DNA from: QAMH01 sp900556425
GTDB taxonomy: Bacteria; Actinomycetota; Coriobacteriia; Coriobacteriales; QAMH01
Direction of reading: 5' to 3'
NCBI GenBank assembly: GCA_902475535.1
Contig: CABRZR010000002.1
Coordinates: 124,001 to 188,000, forward strand
Length of the DNA: 64,000 nt
Under the pieces are notes generated by a model, which was not told the origin of the DNA, made no database searches, and was given only the letters and a program-made list of their open reading frames with translations. Below, in pieces: positions 34,341 through 42,718 of this stretch. The translations under genes and the position numbers were made by a program. The stretch's first letter is position 1; each line of letters starts with the position of its first letter.

Positions 34341-35306
34341 ATGGGAGCATTCAACAAGGTCAAATATGGGCTCACGAGTGGTGTGCTGTGGGGACTCGAC
34401 ACGGTCATTCTGGGCATCGCACTCACGATGTCCCCCTATATCGGCACGCTTGAGGCGTTCGCGTTTGCCGCAATAGCGTCATCGGCCCTGCATGACATCT
34501 TCTGCGCTATTTGGCTTGCTATCTACATGGGTGTGCGAGGACGTCTCAAGGATACCTGGGCTGCGCTGCGTACTCGCAGTGGCAAGGTGGTTGTGCTCGG
34601 CGCTTTGTTGGGCGGACCCATCGGCATGACGGGCTACGTGATTGCCATCAACAACATTGGTGCGGGATATACGGCCATCATCTCGGCGTTCTATCCGGCC
34701 GTGGGGGCGATTTTATCCTTCATTATTCTGAAGGAGCGCATGAACGCCAAGCAGCTTATTGCGTTTGCCTGCGCGCTCGGCGGCATCGTTGCCATGGGCA
34801 TGCTTTCGCTCACTGATGCAGAGACAGTAGGCGATCCCGTCCTCGGTCTTGTAGGTGCGGCCGCATGCGTGCTCGGATGGGGCAGCGAGGCGGTACTCTG
34901 CGGTTGGGGCATGCGCGATGATGCCGTCGACAACGAAACGGCGTTGCAGATTCGCGAAACGACGAGCGCGCTCGTCTACGCCATCGTCGTGCTTCCGGCC
35001 TTTGGTGCCTGGGCCTTCACAGTAAGCGCCTTCCCGTCGGTGGCGACGGGTGTCATCGCGTTGGCGGCATTGGCTGGCACGACGTCGTACCTGTTCTACT
35101 ACAAGTCCATCAGTTCGCCTTTGGGCGCGGCAAAGTCCATGGCACTCAATATCAGCTATTCGGCATGGGCAGTGCTCTTTGCGTTCGTGCTGCAGGGTAC
35201 GGTTCCGACGCTCGCCTCGGTCGTATGTTGCGTCGTCATTCTGGCGGGGACCATTCTCGCGGCAAGCGATTGGAACGAGCTCTTTGGACGAAGCAACCGA
35301 CAATAA
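34341..35306 (+). CDS. licB: DMT/EamA-family transporter, LicB-like (choline uptake)
   Basis: Membrane protein of 321 residues with about ten helices in two EamA-type halves (for example GYTAIISAFYPAVGAILSFI around residue 110 and GWGSEAVLCGWGMR around residue 180). ATG 34341 follows AGGAGGATACGAA. Its placement directly after the LicC-LicA fusion matches the lic loci of Haemophilus and Streptococcus, where LicB imports choline. The specificity is inferred from this context. The gene ends against a long hairpin repeat. Confidence 0.75.
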   Translation: MGAFNKVKYGLTSGVLWGLDTVILGIALTMSPYIGTLEAFAFAAIASSALHDIFCAIWLAIYMGVRGRLKDTWAALRTRSGKVVVLGALLGGPIGMTGYVIAINNIGAGYTAIISAFYPAVGAILSFIILKERMNAKQLIAFACALGGIVAMGMLSLTDAETVGDPVLGLVGAAACVLGWGSEAVLCGWGMRDDAVDNETALQIRETTSALVYAIVVLPAFGAWAFTVSAFPSVATGVIALAALAGTTSYLFYYKSISSPLGAAKSMALNISYSAWAVLFAFVLQGTVPTLASVVCCVVILAGTILAASDWNELFGRSNRQ

Positions 35307-35308
35307 CA

Positions 35309-35394
35309 GATAGCGTGCCTGGCACCCTGTCTCAAAACATCGACACTTCATTGATTTTGGCCCTCTTTTGAGACAGGGTGCCAGGCACGCTATC
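35309..35394. repeat. Long inverted repeat (29-bp perfect arms) between convergent genes
   Basis: Arms 35309-35337 and 35366-35394 are perfect reverse complements around 28 bp. The arms contain GCCTGGCACCCTGTCTC, linking it to the GAGACA hairpin family. It exactly fills the gap between the licB-like stop and the stop of the DUF2974 gene, so it may terminate both transcripts. Confidence 0.9.
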
Positions 35395-36585
35395 TCATTC
35401 CGGCGCGATACGGTCTGCGAGGTTGGTTACCGCGCCTGCGGCAGCGCCGAGCGATCCGCCTGCGTTTTCCGACAGGGCCTTGACGAAGGAACGCGCCGCG
35501 GAAACGAGGGTCCTGCGCGTGGGACGATCAATCTTGCGCGACGCCTCGAGTATGAGCGACAGGCCCCTGGGGCCTCCGTTGAGGATGTCGATGGGGTTTT
35601 GCGCGTGCGAGACCTCGATGGCCTGGAAAAACGCGTCGACGATTTCCTCGCGCTCGGCGTCATCGTATCCCGAGAGCCATGCGTGCAACGTCCTGGCGGT
35701 TGCCTTCGTCGCCTCGGGGAGCTTGGGTAGATAGACGAAATCCGCAAGCTCCTCGTCAACCTCCCAGGTGAATGCGCTGTGCTGGTCAAGGCCGCTTGCG
35801 CTGCTCATCGCGATGAAGACGGGCGCCTCCGATTCGAGCATGATGCCGACAAGCGACTCCTCGGGCACGATTTTGACGAGCTTGCCCCTCAGCGGGGCGT
35901 AATCGTCGGGCGTGAAGGTGCCGGCCTTGAATCCGGGCCCATCGAGGTTGTAGACACGCTCGATGCGGTCTTGCACGCGCTTCGAGCAGCGAAGCGCCGC
36001 GTACTCGGCAAGGTTGCCGCCCTTGGAGTGGCCGACGACGTAGAGCTTCTTGGGGAGATGCGCTTGAGCCGCAACAGCTTCGAGATACTCAAGCGCAAGG
36101 TTCTGCGCGGGGACGGGCATGGTGAAGGCCATGTTGAAATCCTCGCGCCAACCGACGGTCGAGGTGTCGGTTCCACGAAACGACACGCAAGTGAACATGT
36201 TCTTGTAGACGAAGGTCATGGCGGCAAACTGGACCTGGCGTTCGGCGTCGAAGACGCTCTGGTAGTTGAGTGCGGACATGTCTCTGAAGCGGGGGCTTGC
36301 CGCAATCCCAAAGAGGGCCTCGACGGCTTTTGCCGGATCGAGAAGATTGGAGAACATGGTCGAGTAATGCTCGGCTTGGAGCATTTGCGAAAACGCGATA
36401 CCACGTGGACGTGGGCGTGTGAGCGCGTGCAAGCCCTTTCGTGCGTTTTCACTGGGCAGTGACGGCACAGTCCCCTTTGCGTGAATCATCGCGACTTGCG
36501 AAAGCACCGTGGCGTCAAGGGCACAGAAGGGCATCTCCTCGAATGGCGCGAATTGTCGCGCAAGGTAGTCCGTTACGTGAAGCAT
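35395..36585 (-). CDS. DUF2974 (Mbeg1-like) alpha/beta-hydrolase
   Basis: Protein of 396 residues. The lipase-like nucleophile elbow is VVGHSKGGNLAEYAALRC (about residues 192-209). An upstream FRGTDTSTVGWREDFNMAF matches the substrate-loop region of the Mbeg1/DUF2974 family. An acidic region (NLDGPGF) and a possible catalytic His region follow. It has no signal peptide. It is probably an esterase or lipase of cytoplasmic location with unknown substrate. The CDF transporter gene ends 14 bp upstream on the same strand, so the two may be co-transcribed. Confidence 0.85.
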   Translation of the reverse strand: MLHVTDYLARQFAPFEEMPFCALDATVLSQVAMIHAKGTVPSLPSENARKGLHALTRPRPRGIAFSQMLQAEHYSTMFSNLLDPAKAVEALFGIAASPRFRDMSALNYQSVFDAERQVQFAAMTFVYKNMFTCVSFRGTDTSTVGWREDFNMAFTMPVPAQNLALEYLEAVAAQAHLPKKLYVVGHSKGGNLAEYAALRCSKRVQDRIERVYNLDGPGFKAGTFTPDDYAPLRGKLVKIVPEESLVGIMLESEAPVFIAMSSASGLDQHSAFTWEVDEELADFVYLPKLPEATKATARTLHAWLSGYDDAEREEIVDAFFQAIEVSHAQNPIDILNGGPRGLSLILEASRKIDRPTRRTLVSAARSFVKALSENAGGSLGAAAGAVTNLADRIAPE

Positions 36586-36599
36586 GCCGTGGCCTTCCT

Positions 36600-37496
36600 C
36601 TAGGCGGGATTGACATGGATCATGACGTGTTTCACTTCCGGGAACGTCCGCTCGATGTCATCGTGCACGCGCTCGGCGATATCATGAGCATCCGTGAGTT
36701 GCATCGAGCCGTCTATCGCGATTTCCATATCGACGTAGACCTTGTCGCCGAACATGCGCGTGCGTAATACATCGATGCGTTTCACCTGGCTCTCGTTGTC
36801 AACGAGTGCGCGCACCTGATCCTCGAATTGCGGACCGCAGGAGGTATCGAGCATCTTCCTCAGGGCGTCGATGATGATCGAGATGCCCTGCTTGAGGATG
36901 AACAGGCAGATGACGACGCTTGCGATGGGATCGAGTACGGGGTAGCCGAGCATTGACCCGCCAACGCCGATGAGCGCTCCGATCGAGCTCATCGCATCGG
37001 AGCGATGATGCCAGGCATCTGCTTCGAAGGCCGACGAGCGAATGACGCGCGCCCAATGGCGCGTGTACCAGAACATGCCCTCCTTGACGGCGATGGAGAC
37101 GATGGCGGCAATGAGGGCGATCATGCCGGGGATGGGCAGGCTCTCGTAGTTGCCCGCAAGGACCTTCTCGAGGCCTACCCAGCCGATGCCAATGCCCGTC
37201 ACCAGCAGAATGAGGCCGAGGGCAATGGCGGCAAGGCTCTCGATGCGCTCGTGCCCGTAGGGGTGCGATGCATCTGCGGCGCGTCGGCCGAAACGCACGC
37301 CGATAAGGGCGATGATGGTCGCGAAGACGTCCGAGAGCGAGTGGACGGCATCGGACACCATGGCGCTCGAATTGCCGATGATGCCCGCGAAGAACTTGAA
37401 CGCCGATAGAAAGACGTTGCCGACGATACCCACGAGCGAGAGCTTGCGGATGACCTTGTCCTCGTCGAGCTTCGGGTTGTTTGCGTCTGCTGTCAT
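36600..37496 (-). CDS. Cation diffusion facilitator (CDF) transporter
   Basis: Divalent metal efflux protein of 298 residues. Six membrane helices are followed by a cytoplasmic C-terminal domain with the zinc-transporter dimerisation fold (ends in VKHVMIHVNPA). Metal-site residues are visible as SDAVHSLSDVFATI (helix 2) and AWHHRSDAMSSIGALIG (helix 5). Likely exports Zn2+, Fe2+ or Mn2+ in exchange for protons; the metal is not certain. Confidence 0.92.
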   Translation of the reverse strand: MTADANNPKLDEDKVIRKLSLVGIVGNVFLSAFKFFAGIIGNSSAMVSDAVHSLSDVFATIIALIGVRFGRRAADASHPYGHERIESLAAIALGLILLVTGIGIGWVGLEKVLAGNYESLPIPGMIALIAAIVSIAVKEGMFWYTRHWARVIRSSAFEADAWHHRSDAMSSIGALIGVGGSMLGYPVLDPIASVVICLFILKQGISIIIDALRKMLDTSCGPQFEDQVRALVDNESQVKRIDVLRTRMFGDKVYVDMEIAIDGSMQLTDAHDIAERVHDDIERTFPEVKHVMIHVNPA

Positions 37497-37529
37497 GTAT
37501 CCCCGTCGTCTTTGTGCGCGTTTACAACA

Positions 37530-37553
37530 AGCCCCCGGTTTTTTCCGGGGGCT
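37530..37553 (-). terminator. Terminator-like hairpin after the TRAP permease
   Basis: AGCCCCCGG and CCGGGGGCT form a 9-bp perfect GC stem around six bases. On the minus strand it is followed by TTGTTGT, a weak U-tract. It is located 16 bp after the permease stop. Confidence 0.65.
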
Positions 37554-37568
37554 GTAATGATACCGTTC

Positions 37569-39812
37569 CTATGCATCGGTTTCCTTGGGCTTATCAACCC
37601 GATTTTTTCGGGCCACTCCGTATTGGATGACGAAGACGGCGACGATGATCGCGATACCGATGATATCCGTAATTGATTCGGGAATCATGAGCGCGAGGCC
37701 GCCGGCGATAAGGACGATGCGCAGGAGCATGGGTATTCGCTCGAACAGGTTGCCATTGAGGCCAGCGGCAATGCCGAAGAGGCCCACAAGCGACGTGATG
37801 ATGGGAATGATGATCTCCCACCAGTTGCTCATTCCGTCAAGCAGCATGATGGGATTGAACGCGAAGATGTAGGGAACGATGAAGGCTGCGATGGCGATCT
37901 TGCTTGCCGTAAAAGCCGTCTTCATCGGATTTGACTTGGCGATGGCGCTGCCCGCGTACGCCGCCAGCGCGACAGGTGGCGTGATGTCGGCCACGATGCC
38001 AAAGTAGAAGACGAAGAAGTGCGCAGCCACGGCCGGGATTCCGAGCTGGATGAGGATCGGGGCGCAGGTGGAGGCCATGATGCAGTAGTTTGCCGTGGTC
38101 GGGACGCCCATACCGAGGATGATGCAGCACAGCATGGTGAGCACGAGACCAACCATGGTCGCGTCACCGGCGAAATTGACGATGGCGTTGATGAGCGTGC
38201 CCGCGAGGCCCGTGACGGTGATGCAGCCGGCGATGAGACCGGCCATGGCGCAGGCGACAGCCACGGAGACGCAGCTGCGTGCGCCAGCGATGAGCGCGTC
38301 GTAACCCGTGGCCAGGGCCACCTTGAGCGAGTCGATGAAGACGCTGCCGACGGTCTGGTCCTCGGAGCGCTCTTTGACGCCGGTCACGAAGAAGTTGATG
38401 AAACCGATGATGAAGGCGCCGACAATCGAGATGGCGGCCGAGACGGCCATGGTGCGTGCGCCCGAGGCGACGAGCCAGACGAGCAGCACAAGCGGGATGA
38501 CGAGGTAGCAGTTCTTGGCGAGGTAGCTCCACTTGGGAAGCTCCTTGCGCGGAATGCCCTTGAGCTGGAGCTTCTTGGCCTCGAGATGCACAGCAAGGAA
38601 GATGCCCGTGAAGTAGAGCAGGGCGGGGATGATGGCCTTGGCGGCAACCTCGATGTAGGGGATGCCCATGTACTCGGCCATGAGGAATGCGGCAGCGCCC
38701 ATGATGGGGGGCATGATCTGGCCTCCCGTCGATGATGCCGCCTCGACGGCGCCGGCAAACTCGGGCCGGTAGCCGGTCTTCTTCATCATGGGGATGGTGA
38801 CGGAACCCGTCGTGACGGTATTGCCGACGGACGAGCCGCTCACCATGCCGCACAGGGCACTCGAGATGACGGCGACCTTGGCGGCGCCACCGCTCGACCA
38901 ACCAGCGAGACGATTGGCGAACGAGATGAAGAAGCCCGCGATGCCCGTGCGCTCGAGGAAGGCGCCGAAGATGATGAAGAGCACGATGTAGGTGTAGCAA
39001 ACGTTGATGGGCGTGCCGATGATGCCGTTTGTCGTGTAGAACATGCGATAGACGACGGTGCGCAAGGCGAGCATGAGGTCCATGCCGCGATCGACGACGA
39101 AGAAGTAGAACGCGTAGATGAGCAGCGCGCCTACCACGAAGATGATTGGAAGGCCGACGCTGCGACGGCAGAGCTCGGCGACGATGAGAACGCCCACGAT
39201 GCCGATGATGACCATGACCTCGTCAATGCGCGTGCCGAGCTTGATGATGGGCAACGCGTTGAACGCGAAGTAGAAGAAGCAAGCCGCTCCGATGATCATG
39301 AGCAAGATGTCATACCAGGGGATGTAGTTGGTGCGAACCTTCTTCTTGTTGGCGGGGTATACGAGAAAGCCGATGACGACGATACAACCGAGGAAGAGCG
39401 TGAGCCTGACCTCGGGAAGCGCCGTGCTGAACAAGGTCATGCCGATGCAGTAGACCGAGAAGATGGCCATGATGGCCCTGACGATGATCTTGGGGACACC
39501 TTCCCAGATGCGCGTGTTTGACTCGCGGTCGAACTTGCGCAGAATCTGCTCGGCCTCGTCGCTCTCGACGGGGGCCGTGTCCTTCTCCATGATGATGTCC
39601 GCGCCCTCTTCGGTCGCGATGCCGGTCTCGATTTCCTCGCCGATGAGGTCGGAGTCCTCAATGGCCTTGAAACTGCCGGTTTTGGTCTGGTCTGGGGCGT
39701 CGGGATGGGGTTCGAGATCTACGACGGTCTCGCGAACATCGACGTCTTGCTGCGCAGTGGGCGGCACGCCGGTTTTCTTCCTCTGTATCCTTCTCTTGAC
39801 CCTATCGACCAT
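37569..39812 (-). CDS. TRAP transporter fused permease (4TM/12TM, DctQM-like)
   Basis: Membrane protein of 747 residues. A charged N-terminal extension of about 95 residues precedes a 4-helix DctQ-like part, which is fused to a 12-helix DctM-like part. Family stretches include SGSSVGNTVTTGSVTIPMMK (about residues 335-355), EAASSTGGQIMPPIMGAAAF and MGVPTTANYCIMAS. This type pairs with TAXI binding proteins. It takes up an organic acid with Na+ or H+; substrate unknown. The binding-protein gene lies 112 bp upstream. Confidence 0.92.
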   Translation of the reverse strand: MVDRVKRRIQRKKTGVPPTAQQDVDVRETVVDLEPHPDAPDQTKTGSFKAIEDSDLIGEEIETGIATEEGADIIMEKDTAPVESDEAEQILRKFDRESNTRIWEGVPKIIVRAIMAIFSVYCIGMTLFSTALPEVRLTLFLGCIVVIGFLVYPANKKKVRTNYIPWYDILLMIIGAACFFYFAFNALPIIKLGTRIDEVMVIIGIVGVLIVAELCRRSVGLPIIFVVGALLIYAFYFFVVDRGMDLMLALRTVVYRMFYTTNGIIGTPINVCYTYIVLFIIFGAFLERTGIAGFFISFANRLAGWSSGGAAKVAVISSALCGMVSGSSVGNTVTTGSVTIPMMKKTGYRPEFAGAVEAASSTGGQIMPPIMGAAAFLMAEYMGIPYIEVAAKAIIPALLYFTGIFLAVHLEAKKLQLKGIPRKELPKWSYLAKNCYLVIPLVLLVWLVASGARTMAVSAAISIVGAFIIGFINFFVTGVKERSEDQTVGSVFIDSLKVALATGYDALIAGARSCVSVAVACAMAGLIAGCITVTGLAGTLINAIVNFAGDATMVGLVLTMLCCIILGMGVPTTANYCIMASTCAPILIQLGIPAVAAHFFVFYFGIVADITPPVALAAYAGSAIAKSNPMKTAFTASKIAIAAFIVPYIFAFNPIMLLDGMSNWWEIIIPIITSLVGLFGIAAGLNGNLFERIPMLLRIVLIAGGLALMIPESITDIIGIAIIVAVFVIQYGVARKNRVDKPKETDA

Positions 39813-39924
39813 AGTTTCCCCTCAAAACGCGCCGAAGCCATGATGGAAGGCAGGTACACCCCTCGCGTCATGGCTTCGACCTAACTCAAAACGCTTGATG
39901 ATCTAGAAGACCATCACCTCAAAA

Positions 39925-40935
39925 CTACTTCGTGGGAACAGTAATGTTCTTCTCTGCAAAGTACTTCGCGGCACCGGGATGATACGGAACGCTGGCAACG
40001 GACGCACCCTTCTCGAGGCTAATCTCGGCATACTTGGCGTGATTCTCGATGAGGTCGGGAGCGTTGTCGAAGATGTCGGCCGTGAGGGCGTAGACATCCT
40101 CCTCGGAGACAGCGTTGTCGACGATGATGACGGCGTCGACACCGACGGTGACGACATCATTGGTCTGACCAGCGTAGGTTCCAGCGGGGATGACGGCCTC
40201 GGAGTAGAAGTTGTTCTCGGCAATCAGCTGCTGAATGTGCGCCTGGTCAAGGGAGATCAGGTACGCGGTCTTGGTGGTGGACAGGTCGGTGATGGCGGTG
40301 GTGGGAGCGCCGGCGACGATGAAGGCGGCGTCGATCTTGCCGTCCTTGAGGGCGTCAGCGGAATCGCCGAAGCTCTGGTAGGTCGGGTTGATGTCACTCT
40401 CGCTGAGGCCGTAGGCACCCAGGATGTCGATGGCGTTGAAGTACACACCCGAGCCTGCAGCACCGATGGAGACGTTCTTGCCTGCGAGGTCTGCAACGGA
40501 GGTGATGCTGGGATCGCAGGTCACGATCTGGACCTGCTCCTGATACAGGGCGCCGAGCGTGGAGAAGGTGGTGACGGGCTTGCCCTCGAACAGGTTGGTG
40601 CCGTCATAGGCGTATGCCATGACGTCGGACTGGGCGAAGCCGAGCTCGGCAGTGCCGTCCTCGAGCTCCTGGATGTTAGCCTGCGAGCCACCGCTCGAGG
40701 CAGCCGTGACGCTAACGTCGGTGTTGTTGGTCGCATGCTGGGCGATGACGGAACCGAAGGCGTAGTAGGTGCCCGACTCGCCGCCGGTCACAAAACGCAG
40801 GCTGCCGCCGTTGTCTGCGCTGGAGCTAGCGCTCGAATTGTTGGAGCCGCCGCATCCAACCAGGGCAAACGAAAGTGCCATGGCCAAGGCGAGAACGCCT
40901 ACGATGGAGACAAGCCCCTTCTTCCTCATTTTCAC
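39925..40935 (-). CDS. TAXI-family TRAP transporter substrate-binding lipoprotein
   Basis: Secreted binding protein of 336 residues. A signal peptide ends at SFALVGC (lipobox), followed by a Gly/Ser/Asn linker and the TAXI-type fold. Typical segments are LRFVTGGESGTYYAFGSVIA and SGGSQANIQELEDGTAELGF. I chose GTG 40935 because GAGGAG lies eight bases upstream; ATG 40929 is two codons in. It delivers substrate to the fused permease encoded downstream. TAXI proteins bind carboxylates or amino acids such as glutamate; specificity here is unknown. Confidence 0.9.
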   Translation of the reverse strand: MKMRKKGLVSIVGVLALAMALSFALVGCGGSNNSSASSSADNGGSLRFVTGGESGTYYAFGSVIAQHATNNTDVSVTAASSGGSQANIQELEDGTAELGFAQSDVMAYAYDGTNLFEGKPVTTFSTLGALYQEQVQIVTCDPSITSVADLAGKNVSIGAAGSGVYFNAIDILGAYGLSESDINPTYQSFGDSADALKDGKIDAAFIVAGAPTTAITDLSTTKTAYLISLDQAHIQQLIAENNFYSEAVIPAGTYAGQTNDVVTVGVDAVIIVDNAVSEEDVYALTADIFDNAPDLIENHAKYAEISLEKGASVASVPYHPGAAKYFAEKNITVPTK

Positions 40936-41118
40936 GTTAAACTCTCCTCTTCCCTTCGGGGACAAATCATGCATGATTCGGGCATACATGAGAAACTCTA
41001 TGCATTATATCTGCAATCTTGTGGATGAAATGTTTCATTAAAGAAACAGATTACGGTTTGGTGGCGGGAGAGGGCGATTAGTCTTCGCGCTTCCCATCTT
41101 GCTTTATCGCTTTAGACG

Positions 41119-41124
41119 TATAAT
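41119..41124 (+). promoter_or_regulatory. Likely -10 box for the flavodoxin-like/lipid kinase pair
   Basis: A perfect TATAAT lies 47 bp upstream of the start at 41172, in DNA less GC-rich than the genes. I see no convincing -35. A TGTTTC-N6-GAAACA palindrome (41031-41048) lies further upstream, nearer the TRAP binding-protein gene. Confidence 0.35.
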
Positions 41125-41171
41125 TACGCCAGCATATGTTGTCGAGACGATGATAGGGACGGGGAGCCACC

Positions 41172-41714
41172 ATGTCGAAGAATATCTTGCTTGTTCATGC
41201 GAGTCCGCGCGAAGGTGGGAACTCGAGCATACTCGCCGATTGGTTCGAGCGTGGTGCGCTCGAGGCAGGCAACGAGGTCACGCGCATAAGCGTTGGGCAT
41301 GCGAAGATTTCGGGTTGCATGGCCTGCGAGTACTGTCTCTCGCACGAGGGCGAGTGTATCAACAAGGATGACATGCAGAAGTTCTATCCGCTGTTGCATG
41401 AGGCCGATGTGATCGTGTACGCGACACCCATGTACTTCTACAACTTCCCTGCGCAATTGCGCGCCTTCCAGGACCGCATGTTCTGCGGAATTGGCAAGCC
41501 CTTTGGCATTACGCAGACCGCGTTGCTGCTGTGCTTCGAGGACAAGGACGAGACCACCTGCGAGCCTGCCGTCAACAGCTATCGCGTGGCGGCCAACTAT
41601 TGCAAGCAGGAGAACCTTGGCGAGGTCATCATCAATAACGTGTACGAGAAGGGCGCCATCGAGGGAAACCCGGGCTTGCAGAAGGCCTATGAGCTCGGCC
41701 TGAGCATCAAGTAG
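41172..41714 (+). CDS. NAD(P)H-dependent FMN reductase/flavodoxin-fold protein
   Basis: Flavin-binding protein of 180 residues. The N-terminal phosphate loop is VHASPREGGNSSILADW. A cluster of cysteines (GCMACEYCLSHEGEC, about residues 48-62) resembles iron-sulfur flavoproteins. The flavin-site loop is YATPMYFYNFPAQLRAFQDR. Typical length for this family. A redox role in the cytoplasm is likely; physiological substrate unknown. It is followed by the lipid kinase gene after 13 bp. Confidence 0.85.
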   Translation: MSKNILLVHASPREGGNSSILADWFERGALEAGNEVTRISVGHAKISGCMACEYCLSHEGECINKDDMQKFYPLLHEADVIVYATPMYFYNFPAQLRAFQDRMFCGIGKPFGITQTALLLCFEDKDETTCEPAVNSYRVAANYCKQENLGEVIINNVYEKGAIEGNPGLQKAYELGLSIK

Positions 41715-41727
41715 ACGAGGAGCGGCG

Positions 41728-42663
41728 ATGAGCGAGAGGTCCGCGTCCATATTGGTTGTCGCAAACCCGGCCGCCGGCAATGGCACGGGGACGCAGGCCG
41801 CGCGTCGCGCCATGGGCGAGATGGAAGCGGCCATTGCCCGTGGGAAGACAAGCGCGACCTTTGCGGATGCCGAGGTCGACGCGGCCTTTCTCAGCTCGCC
41901 CGAGCAGACGCGTGATGTCGTCGAGAAATCGGGCGGCATTCGTGCGGTCATTGCGATTGGCGGTGACGGCCTTGCGCATCTCGTCGTGAACGCGCTCATG
42001 AGCATCCCCGCCGAGGAACGCCCCGCATTTGGCATCATCGCTGCTGGCACAGGTAACGATTACGCGCGTGCGCTCGGGCTGCCCCTCGACGTGCGGAAGT
42101 GCACGCAGGCAGTGTTGCATGCCAGCCCACGACTCGTGGATGTGGGGCTCTGCAACGATATCTATTTCGCCGAGACGCTTTCCTTTGGGTTGGATGCCGC
42201 CATCGCGCTCGATACGGTCAAGCGTCGTGTCGAGACCGGCAGGTCGGATGCGGGCGTGTATGTTTCGAGCGGTATCGACCAGCTGCGCCACAATCTTGTC
42301 GACCGCCACTATCGTGCCGACTTCGATGGCAAGCAGGTCGAGGGGCAAAGCATCACCTTTGCCGTGCAGATCGGCCCGTATTACGGCGGTGGCTTTAAGA
42401 TTTGCCCCGAGGCGACGCTCGACGACGGCACGCTCGACATCTGCATATCGCATCCGCCTGCAGGCGTCGCTCGTGCGATATACATTTTCATGCGAGCCAA
42501 AAACGGCAAGCACGTGGGTATGAAACCCATGGAGTTTCTGCGCGCTCATCATGCGGTCATCGACTTTGACGAGGAACCGCCTTGCCAGATTGACGGCGAG
42601 CCCTTGCACGCGACGCACTTCGACATCAGCTGCGAGCATCAGGCACTTCGCGTGTTGGCCTGA
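41728..42663 (+). CDS. Diacylglycerol/lipid kinase family protein (YegS/DgkB-like)
   Basis: Lipid kinase of 311 residues. The catalytic domain has VANPAAGNGTG near the N-terminus, the ATP-binding GGDG motif (VIAIGGDGLAHLVVNAL, about residues 74-90) and AAGTGNDYARALGLPL. The C-terminal beta domain contains GPYYGGGFKICPEA and DGTLDICIS. It phosphorylates diacylglycerol or a related lipid at the membrane. GAGG precedes the start. A TGTCATTTCGAGCG repeat follows the stop. Confidence 0.9.
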   Translation: MSERSASILVVANPAAGNGTGTQAARRAMGEMEAAIARGKTSATFADAEVDAAFLSSPEQTRDVVEKSGGIRAVIAIGGDGLAHLVVNALMSIPAEERPAFGIIAAGTGNDYARALGLPLDVRKCTQAVLHASPRLVDVGLCNDIYFAETLSFGLDAAIALDTVKRRVETGRSDAGVYVSSGIDQLRHNLVDRHYRADFDGKQVEGQSITFAVQIGPYYGGGFKICPEATLDDGTLDICISHPPAGVARAIYIFMRAKNGKHVGMKPMEFLRAHHAVIDFDEEPPCQIDGEPLHATHFDISCEHQALRVLA

Positions 42664-42675
42664 GCATGGTCTCGC

Positions 42676-42714
42676 CTGTCATTTCGAGCGGAGCGAAGCG
42701 GAGTCGAGAAATCT
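42676..42714. repeat. TGTCATTTCGAGCG repeat (copy 1)
   Basis: Begins CTGTCATTTCGAGCGGAGCG and ends with GTCGAGAAATCT. It lies between the convergent lipid kinase and EEP hydrolase genes. The same unit recurs at 43864, 45463, 45525 and 56853. Similar repeats are scattered in many bacterial genomes. Confidence 0.85.
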
Positions 42715-42718
42715 TCCC

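Noticed and set aside
39813..39924. Possible small DctQ-type subunit between the TRAP binding protein and permease genes
   Set aside because: Only 112 bp and no open frame with a hydrophobic product; the 4-helix part is already fused to the permease.
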